NCBI GenBank assembly: GCA_012514785.1
Contig: JAAYZP010000552.1
Location: 1 to 9,237 of the forward strand
Length of the DNA: 9,237 bases
From: Propionibacterium sp.
GTDB lineage: Bacteria > Actinomycetota > Actinomycetes > Propionibacteriales > Propionibacteriaceae
Reading direction: 5' to 3'
The notes under the pieces are model-generated. The model was not told where the DNA came from, did no database searches, and saw nothing but the letters and a program-made list of their open reading frames with translations. Positions 5,052-9,237 of this stretch are shown in pieces. Each line of letters opens with the position of its first letter. Position 1 is the stretch's first letter. Both the position numbers and the translations under genes were made by a program.

Positions 5052-6977
5052 GCGGCCCCCGCCGCCGCCACCCATGCCGCCGCCGGATGAGCCTCGGCCG
5101 CTGGACGCGCGACCGCCGCCCGAGGATCGGCCGCCTCCCCAGCCGCGGCCGCTGGAGCTCGTGCTCGACGAGCTGCTGCTGCGCCCCGAGGACGCATCGG
5201 AGACCCATTCGCCGAAACCGCTGAACGCCTGCGAGAGTCCGCCCTCGCCGATGTCCGGGCGCCGGCCCCAGGATGTGGCTTGGTGGTGGCGGCGTCGTCG
5301 ACGGTGATAGTCGGTGTCGCGCCGCGACACGTCCGAGACGATGCCGGCGAATCCGCTGAAGTGCGGGGTCGCCGTCGAGGGGAAGCGGCTGACCATGGCG
5401 CCGACGGCTTGCGCCCAGGAGCGCTCCTCGCCGAACACGATCGCCCAGGGCAGCAGCCGCTCGTAGAGGTGGAGCCGGCCCTCGTCGTCGCGCGGGGCGG
5501 AGGCGACGTTCTGCAGCCAGGAGATCCGGCCGGACTCCGACATCGCGACGAACCGCTGCAGACCGAGCAGCTGGCGGTGGGTCTCGCGGCCGTTCTCGGT
5601 GAACCCGTAGTGCATCGGGGTGAGGTGTCGCGCCCACACGAGCAGCAGGATCGCGACGAGGCCGGCCGCGAAGAACCACATGCCGAGCCCGGCGAGCCCG
5701 AGCCAGATCTGGGCGAGGCCGTAGCCGAGCACGCCGACGTAGCCGAGCGTGAACAGCGTGCTCCCGACGTCGACGCGCTTGCGCAGGCGCAGCGAATCCA
5801 CGAGCTGGTCGCGCAGCTCTTGGGCCTTGTCGAGGCCGACGGAATAGCGGTCGGCAGTGATGGCGTGCAGCTTTCCGGGCGTGCCGAACAGGCCCTCGGT
5901 AATCCGCTGCTGGCGTCGGTCGAGGCCCTCGGCCTCCCAGCGCATACTCATGTGCTCGGCGAGCTGGCGGATCTCCCACGAGCGGTAGTCGTCGCTGGAG
6001 GTCGCCTCCGCGGCCTCCTTGGGGGACCGGATCTCCGCGTGACCCTCGACGACGAGCCAGGCCAGGTGGGCGGCTGCGCCGCGTTCGGGCCGGCCGAGGT
6101 AGTCGGCGGCGGTGATGGGGAGCAGGCGCTCGGGCGGCTCGAACCGGGTGACGACGCCGTCCTCGCCCACCTCGAGGCGTCCGGCGATCGCGCGGGCCGC
6201 CAGCGCGACGAGCACCCCGGCCACGCCGATGCCGAGGAGCCCGGCGATCCCCCACCAGCCGTGGGAGGCGGCTTCGAACGGCGGAATGGGGTCGGCGACG
6301 GCGCCGGGCTGGAAGCCGACGGCGAACGTCGTGTTCTCGTACGGCCCGACGCCGCTGCGCTCGTAGTGGTAGGTGGCAGCGTCGACGCGCAGGTCGCAGG
6401 CCGTGGTCGACCCCGCCTTGCCGAAGTAGCAGGCGTGCTCGCCGGTGCGGTGCGCGGCGAGGTCGGGGCCCAGCGTCAGGGTCGCGCTGAAGTGTCGGAA
6501 GCCGTTCTCCCAGCCGACGCCGTTGGTGTTGAAGTACAGCTCCTGGTGCTCGTCGGTGCCCGACATCGCGCCCTCGATCGTGTAGCGCACGACGAAGGTG
6601 CGGTACCCGGACTTGCGCTCGTCGCCGCCGATGACCAGCCGGATGTCACCGTTCGGGAGCCGCTCGGTCTCCAATCCGGCGGGCGAGCCGTCCGGGTCCC
6701 GGACGGAGAAGGTGCCGTAGGTGATCTCGGTCGATCCGTAGTTCCAGGGCAGGTCCCGGTAGATGCCGCGCTCGTTGAAGAGCTGGAGGCCGATCTCCTC
6801 CTCGACAGCGAGCTGCACCTGCCCGTCGACGAGGCTCGCGTGGTAGCGGGCCTCGAAGCGCTCCATGGGCGACTGGGTGGAGGCGACGCTCACCCAGTCG
6901 ATGAGCACCACCATGACGGGCACGAACATCGCCCAACCGATGAGGAACGCTATCCACTTGCGCCAGAGCCGGAACAT
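5046..6977 (-). CDS. DUF2207 family membrane protein with Gly/Ser-rich C-terminal tail
   Basis: This 643-aa integral membrane protein matches the DUF2207 layout. It has an N-terminal membrane anchor (about residues 8-28) and an extracellular beta-rich domain at about 40-225 with the RGIYRDLPWNYG motif (70-81) and two cysteines, C183 and C194. A second helix (about 241-264) follows, then a cytoplasmic helical region with EPPERLLPITAADY, a hydrophobic pair at about 405-449, and the family ERLLPWAIVFGEERSW block at 506-521. The tail (about 550-643) contains a run of five Arg and two His (559-565) and then a long Ser- and Gly-rich stretch, common in this family. Function is unknown; an envelope or signalling role is only a guess. 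The ATG at 6977 has no good Shine-Dalgarno; CACACT lies 7 nt upstream. The 187-aa gene ends 19 nt upstream, so the two may be co-transcribed. Confidence 0.88.
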   Translation of the reverse strand: MFRLWRKWIAFLIGWAMFVPVMVVLIDWVSVASTQSPMERFEARYHASLVDGQVQLAVEEEIGLQLFNERGIYRDLPWNYGSTEITYGTFSVRDPDGSPAGLETERLPNGDIRLVIGGDERKSGYRTFVVRYTIEGAMSGTDEHQELYFNTNGVGWENGFRHFSATLTLGPDLAAHRTGEHACYFGKAGSTTACDLRVDAATYHYERSGVGPYENTTFAVGFQPGAVADPIPPFEAASHGWWGIAGLLGIGVAGVLVALAARAIAGRLEVGEDGVVTRFEPPERLLPITAADYLGRPERGAAAHLAWLVVEGHAEIRSPKEAAEATSSDDYRSWEIRQLAEHMSMRWEAEGLDRRQQRITEGLFGTPGKLHAITADRYSVGLDKAQELRDQLVDSLRLRKRVDVGSTLFTLGYVGVLGYGLAQIWLGLAGLGMWFFAAGLVAILLLVWARHLTPMHYGFTENGRETHRQLLGLQRFVAMSESGRISWLQNVASAPRDDEGRLHLYERLLPWAIVFGEERSWAQAVGAMVSRFPSTATPHFSGFAGIVSDVSRRDTDYHRRRRRHHQATSWGRRPDIGEGGLSQAFSGFGEWVSDASSGRSSSSSSTSSSGRGWGGGRSSGGGRASSGRGSSGGGMGGGGGGRR

Positions 6978-6984
6978 GGCCCAC

Positions 6985-6990
6985 AGTGTG
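6985..6990 (-). promoter_or_regulatory. Weak -10-like hexamer before the DUF2207 gene
   Basis: On the minus strand CACACT lies 7 nt before the ATG at 6977. Only the A at position 2 and T at position 6 match the consensus. It would allow a separate leaderless message, but read-through from the gene 19 nt upstream is equally possible. Confidence 0.2.
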
Positions 6991-6996
6991 ACACGC

Positions 6997-7560
6997 TCAG
7001 GAGTCAGCGACCTCGGCCTTCACGTTGGCGCCGCTCTCCAGCGCCAGGTGGGCGGCGACGATGCGCGCGACCATCCTGCCCGGCTTCGTGGTGGAGCCCC
7101 GGTAGAGCGCCACGCACCAGTCGGTGAGCGCCTCGAGCCGCTCGCGCAGGACGGTGAACTGCCCCATCCGCGCCTCCTTGGCGGCGGCGTCGTCGCCCGA
7201 GTCCCAGGCGTCGGCCTCGTCGTCGCAGGCCTTGCCGCATTCGACGAAGAAGGGAGTCAGCGTCTCGTCGTAGGCGGCTTCCAGCTCGGCGCGGAGCTGG
7301 GACCGCTCGGCGTCGGCGTCGACGGTGCGGCCGTGCTCGAAGACGTCGCGCCGGCTGGGCAGTTCGTCGTCGAAGGGGTTGGTGTCGCCGGCGAAGTGGG
7401 CGGCACCCTCCACCTCGCGTGCGAGTTTGCCGGTGGTGGCCCGCTCCACTAGCTCGTCGGTGACCGGACCGACGACGCCGCTCATGAGCCGCCACAGGGC
7501 GCCGCGGTGCCGCGCGTACTGGGCCATCGTCGTCATGGTCTGGAAGTCGGGTTGCGTCAT
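6997..7560 (-). CDS. Hypothetical 187-aa soluble protein
   Basis: I do not recognise this family. The protein looks soluble, mostly helical and acidic, with no signal peptide or membrane segment. Visible points are an N-terminal region rich in Met, Arg and His (residues 8-30), an Asp-rich loop NPFDDELPSRRDVF (61-74), a helical stretch AERSQLRAELEAAYDE (84-99), two cysteines spaced CxxxC (C108, C112) beside CDDEADAWDSGDD, and a third at C149. The third-position bias fits real coding, and the overlapping frame on the same strand (7004-7594) gives an arginine-rich shadow. It has a TATGCT box 6 nt upstream of the ATG and no Shine-Dalgarno. It lies 19 nt upstream of the DUF2207 gene on the same strand, and the two may form an operon. 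No function can be assigned. Confidence 0.8.
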   Translation of the reverse strand: MTQPDFQTMTTMAQYARHRGALWRLMSGVVGPVTDELVERATTGKLAREVEGAAHFAGDTNPFDDELPSRRDVFEHGRTVDADAERSQLRAELEAAYDETLTPFFVECGKACDDEADAWDSGDDAAAKEARMGQFTVLRERLEALTDWCVALYRGSTTKPGRMVARIVAAHLALESGANVKAEVADS

Positions 7561-7566
7561 GCCCGA

Positions 7567-7572
7567 AGCATA
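7567..7572 (-). promoter_or_regulatory. Candidate -10 box of a leaderless promoter for the 187-aa gene
   Basis: On the minus strand TATGCT (fits TAnnnT) ends 6 nt before the ATG at 7560, with no Shine-Dalgarno between. The same hexamer TATGCT occurs on the plus strand at 7595-7600, facing the opposite way. Confidence 0.5.
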
Positions 7573-7594
7573 TCGATGCGCGACGCGGACCCAC

Positions 7595-7600
7595 TATGCT
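7595..7600 (+). promoter_or_regulatory. Candidate -10 box for the DUF6457/TraR-type two-gene unit
   Basis: TATGCT lies 29 nt before the ATG at 7630, allowing a short leader with a ribosome binding site. A second possible -10, TATATC, lies at 7608-7613. The promoter is back-to-back with the leftward TATGCT at 7567-7572, so the upstream elements of the two promoters overlap. Confidence 0.35.
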
Positions 7601-7617
7601 GAGCCGGTATATCTAGC

Positions 7618-7624
7618 GAGAGGA
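7618..7624 (+). promoter_or_regulatory. Shine-Dalgarno before the gene at 7630
   Basis: GAGAGGA lies 5 nt before the ATG at 7630. It is the clearest conventional ribosome binding site in the window and contrasts with the leaderless-looking starts of most neighbours. Confidence 0.7.
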
Positions 7625-7629
7625 TCACA

Positions 7630-7860
7630 ATGACCGAGGACCGCAGCCAGTGGCGCCCCTTCATCGAGCGCGCGTGCGAGGCCGTGGGGATCGACCCCGC
7701 GACGATCGACGAGGACCCGATCCTCGACATGGCAGCCAAGATCGCCCACGAGGGTGAGCGCCCGATGGCACCGGTGGGCACCTACATCCTCGGGCTGGCC
7801 ATCGGCTCGGGCATCGGTGACCCCGACGAGCTGCGCGCCAAGATCGAAGCCACCATCTGA
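7630..7860 (+). CDS. DUF6457-like small protein
   Basis: This 76-aa cytosolic protein resembles the DUF6457 family of actinobacterial small proteins, which I recall being associated with molybdenum-cofactor genes in some genomes; no such gene is visible here. The pattern is an N-terminal helix W..FIERACEAVGIDP, a DEDPILDMAAKIAHEGERP segment (residues about 27-45) leading into MAPVGTYILGLAIG, and a C-terminal helix DPDELRAKIEA. The short alanine/glycine helix could be buried rather than membrane-spanning. It begins with a good Shine-Dalgarno and ends 3 nt before the TraR/DksA-type gene, indicating translational coupling. Family assignment is from memory of the conserved pattern and moderate; the function is unknown. 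Confidence 0.75.
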   Translation: MTEDRSQWRPFIERACEAVGIDPATIDEDPILDMAAKIAHEGERPMAPVGTYILGLAIGSGIGDPDELRAKIEATI

Positions 7861-7863
7861 GCC

Positions 7864-8199
7864 ATGGCTGAGTTGGATCCCGAGGTTGTCGCGGCCGAGC
7901 TCGAGGAGAAGGCCGCGGAGTTGCGCGCGCACATCGCGGAGTTGACACGGGTCGTCGAGTCGGACGCGACGATCGGGTTCGGCAAGCGCATCGGTGACGG
8001 CACGATCCAGGCGATCCAGCAGATGGCGGACACCTCTACGGCCGAGTCGCTGCAGCGCACGCTCAACGAAGTGGAGGGTGCGCAGGCCCGCCTCGCCGAC
8101 GGCGGCTACGGTCGCTGCACGGTGTGCGGCGAGCCGATCCCGGCCGAGCGGCTCGAGTTCCGCCCGTGGGCTGCGACGTGCGTCCAGCACGCCCGCTGA
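7864..8199 (+). CDS. TraR/DksA-type zinc-finger protein with a CCCH ligand set
   Basis: This 111-aa protein has an N-terminal helical coiled coil (about residues 5-78) and a C-terminal zinc finger, GYGRCTVCGEPIPAERLEFRP then TCVQH. That layout is typical of TraR/DksA-family proteins that reach into the RNA polymerase secondary channel. Zinc ligands appear to be C85, C88 and C106 with H109 in place of the usual fourth cysteine. The segment ESDATIGF (32-39) lies where related actinobacterial proteins carry an acidic DPEG-STIAF-like motif at the coiled-coil tip. It starts 3 nt after the DUF6457-like gene with no clear Shine-Dalgarno of its own, so coupled translation is likely. It converges with the 128-aa gene, leaving a single base between stops. 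Family is secure; regulation of transcription is inferred from family. Confidence 0.9.
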   Translation: MAELDPEVVAAELEEKAAELRAHIAELTRVVESDATIGFGKRIGDGTIQAIQQMADTSTAESLQRTLNEVEGAQARLADGGYGRCTVCGEPIPAERLEFRPWAATCVQHAR

Positions 8200-8205
8200 C
8201 TCAGC
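8195..8205. terminator. GCTGA-C-TCAGC palindrome over convergent stops (8199/8201)
   Basis: An 11-bp inverted repeat with a single central base contains both TGA stops. No T-run follows on either strand, so a terminator role is weakly supported. It is recorded because the other two convergent junctions have the same arrangement. Confidence 0.25.
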
Positions 8206-8587
8206 TCTCGAGCACCGCCAGGAGCGCCCGGGCGTAGGCGTTCTCGGGGTCGCGATCGAGGAACTCGCGCCCGTCGTCGAGCGTGACGACGAACTCCCCC
8301 TCTTTGCCGAGGCTGCGGAAGCGTGAACCCAGGGATGTTCGCAGCTGGCCCTCGGACGGCAGCCAGACGGTGCGCTCCTGGGCCACGGAGTCCAGCGCCC
8401 ACTCCGTCGTGCCGTTGAAGGCGAAGATGGTGCCGGTCTCCAGCTCGCGGGCCTCGACCACCATGTCCGCGATGTGGAACACATCGTCGACGAGCTCGGC
8501 CGCGGTGACGACGAACCGGTCGCCCGGCGCAGGCCGCCACACCAGACCCGCGTCGCGGAGGGCCAGTGCCAGGGTGAGATCGAGCAT
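8201..8587 (-). CDS. Conserved actinobacterial protein of unknown function (128 aa)
   Basis: This is a soluble protein without signal or membrane segments. The pattern LDLTLALALRDAGLVWRPAPGDRFVV, FNGTTEWALDS, WLPSEGQLR and ENAYARALLAVLES recurs in small actinobacterial proteins that are sometimes labelled 'pilus assembly protein CpaE'. I see no P-loop or receiver domain that would justify that name, and no pilus genes nearby. The fold looks like mixed strands and helices of the SMI1/KNR4-like size class, but that is a guess. The ATG at 8587 follows AAGGTGGAG, which may act as a Shine-Dalgarno. The overlapping TAAGGT could instead be a -10 box 6 nt upstream. The gene stands alone, convergent with the TraR/DksA-type gene. 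Confidence 0.8.
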   Translation of the reverse strand: MLDLTLALALRDAGLVWRPAPGDRFVVTAAELVDDVFHIADMVVEARELETGTIFAFNGTTEWALDSVAQERTVWLPSEGQLRTSLGSRFRSLGKEGEFVVTLDDGREFLDRDPENAYARALLAVLES

Positions 8588-8593
8588 GGCTCC

Positions 8594-8599
8594 ACCTTA
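8594..8599 (-). promoter_or_regulatory. Ambiguous element before the 128-aa gene: -10 box or Shine-Dalgarno
   Basis: On the minus strand TAAGGT lies 6 nt before the ATG at 8587 and fits TAnnnT. It overlaps AAGGTGGAG, which could equally be a ribosome binding site. Sequence alone cannot choose between them. Confidence 0.35.
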
Positions 8600-8616
8600 T
8601 GCGCGGGTTCGGCGTG

Positions 8617-8650
8617 CCTCGGTTGTCACGGTCGGTGACCGACCCCGAGG
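8617..8650 (-). terminator. Nested GC-rich hairpin downstream of the PHP-domain gene
   Basis: Inner stem GGTCGG (8630-8635)/CCGACC (8639-8644) closes on a TGA loop. Outer stem CCTCGG (8617-8622)/CCGAGG (8645-8650) abuts it, with a 7-nt bulge on one side only. It lies in the 114-bp gap about 50 nt downstream of the PHP gene stop. No T-run follows on the minus strand. It may be a terminator or a protein-binding palindrome of the 128-aa gene's upstream region. Confidence 0.4.
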
Positions 8651-8701
8651 ATTCGCGGTGCGGTTTGTCCTTGGTCCCTTGGGCACTGGGTTCAGCACCC
8701 G

Positions 8702-9237
8702 TCAGGCCGCCAGCGCCAGCACCCGCCGACTCGCGTCCTCCAGCCGATACGGACCGTCGCAGCGAGGCGCGGTGAGCACCTGCGAATCACCGACCATCAC
8801 CACTCGTCGCCCGGAGCCGGAGACCAGCACAAGTCCTCCTGCGCAGAGCACCGAGAGCTCCTCGCCGTCGCGGATCAGCATCGGGGCTCGGTCGTGGATG
8901 GGCCGAGCTTCGGTCTCACTGTCTAGCTGGGCGCTGGCTGTGATCGTCGTCCTGCCTTGGCGCATGCCTTCCAGGATCGCTGCTGGGGTGCACTCTTCGG
9001 CGGCCACCCACGTCGTCGGCAGTCCGGGCCTCAACGGGCGACTCCGGTTGTGGAAGTCCCCGCCACCGAGCAGCACGGCTCCGTCGCCACGACCCTGGAA
9101 CCACGCCAGAGCCGACGTATCTATCGGGTCCTCGTACCACGTGCTGTGGTACAGCTCCACGGCGTGGACCGCACCGTCCATGGGGTGCAGCCACGAACAG
9201 TCTCCATCCACCGGGTGGTTGATCGAGAACAACCCGC
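8702..9237 (-). CDS. PHP-domain metallohydrolase, CehA/McbA-like, C-terminal part (cut by right edge)
   Basis: The frame is open to the window edge, so this is the C-terminal 178 or so residues of a longer protein. Recognisable blocks are FSINHP near the edge, VHAVELYHS, then GGGDFHNR at about 9047-9070 (PHP-type metal ligands Asp and His; many relatives have GSDAH), and a helix-turn segment EECTPAAILEGMRQGRTTI. These match the back half of CehA/McbA-type PHP metallohydrolases. The remaining C-terminus is a beta-rich region ending DASRRVLALAA. A TTG at 9232 falls inside the conserved PHP core and is not the start. About one codon in five ends in A or T, compared with roughly one in seventeen at the start of the transporter gene, so composition differs somewhat. 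Substrate is unknown. Confidence 0.85.
   Translation of the reverse strand, partial: GLFSINHPVDGDCSWLHPMDGAVHAVELYHSTWYEDPIDTSALAWFQGRGDGAVLLGGGDFHNRSRPLRPGLPTTWVAAEECTPAAILEGMRQGRTTITASAQLDSETEARPIHDRAPMLIRDGEELSVLCAGGLVLVSGSGRRVVMVGDSQVLTAPRCDGPYRLEDASRRVLALAA

Noticed and set aside
3839..5224. 461-codon plus-strand open frame overlapping the transporter
   Set aside because: It is a shifted frame of the NiaP-like gene, Arg/Gly-rich, with no hydrophobic helices; the other frame has all MFS motifs.
4825..6255. 476-codon minus-strand open frame
   Set aside because: It overlaps the DUF2207 gene in another frame and continues antisense into the transporter. It is Arg/Pro/Ala-rich, the usual shadow composition.
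5280..7127. 615-codon plus-strand open frame
   Set aside because: It is antisense to the DUF2207 gene, which shows clear family motifs and membrane segments. The plus frame is Gly/Glu/Val/Ala-rich without recognisable motifs.
8201..8587. Naming the 128-aa protein CpaE (pilus assembly)
   Set aside because: No ATPase P-loop, no receiver domain and no pilus genes in the window; the label would rest only on a propagated name.
9230..9232. TTG as start of the PHP-domain protein
   Set aside because: The FSINHP block immediately after it is internal to the PHP domain, and the frame stays open to the window edge, so the true start lies outside.

Overview
The window is GC-rich, densely packed chromosomal DNA from an actinobacterium. 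The evidence is strong G/C at third codon positions, GTG and TTG starts, TAnnnT -10 boxes lying directly upstream of start codons, an actinobacterial-type TraR/DksA zinc-finger protein, a DUF6457-like small protein and a DUF2207 membrane protein. A member of the Propionibacteriales is my best guess, but the sequence does not prove it. I see no tRNA, rRNA, CRISPR array, insertion sequence or phage gene.

Layout, left to right. The 5' part of pgi (glucose-6-phosphate isomerase, minus strand) is cut by the left edge. Upstream of it on the same strand is a membrane-anchored protein with a bacterial SH3 domain and a C-terminal M15-type peptidase-like domain (853-1872). It is divergent, across an 85-bp AT-rich gap, from a type I membrane protein with two Ig-like/carboxypeptidase-regulatory-like domains (1958-2992). 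Next is a minus-strand KDPG-aldolase-like protein that has lost the catalytic lysine (3006-3638). It is divergent from an MFS transporter closely resembling the niacin transporter NiaP (3687-5045). A large DUF2207 membrane protein (5046-6977) and an unrecognised 187-aa protein (6997-7560) follow on the minus strand. Divergent from these is a two-gene plus-strand unit: a DUF6457-like small protein and a TraR/DksA-type protein (7630-8199). The window ends with a minus-strand 128-aa protein of unknown role (8201-8587) and the 3' part of a PHP-domain metallohydrolase (8702 to the right edge).

The genes do not form one obvious pathway. They are mostly single genes or pairs, alternately divergent and convergent. 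The divergent 853/1958 pair is the best candidate for a functional partnership at the cell envelope. The aldolase-like protein and NiaP-like transporter share a 48-bp intergenic region and could be co-regulated.

Two architectural patterns recur. First, most promoter-proximal genes have a -10-like hexamer 6-8 nt before the start codon and no Shine-Dalgarno, which suggests leaderless transcripts. Second, all three convergent junctions place the two stop codons inside a short GCTGA...TCAGC inverted repeat. I find no convincing new multi-gene system. The oddest gene is the aldolase-like pseudoenzyme.
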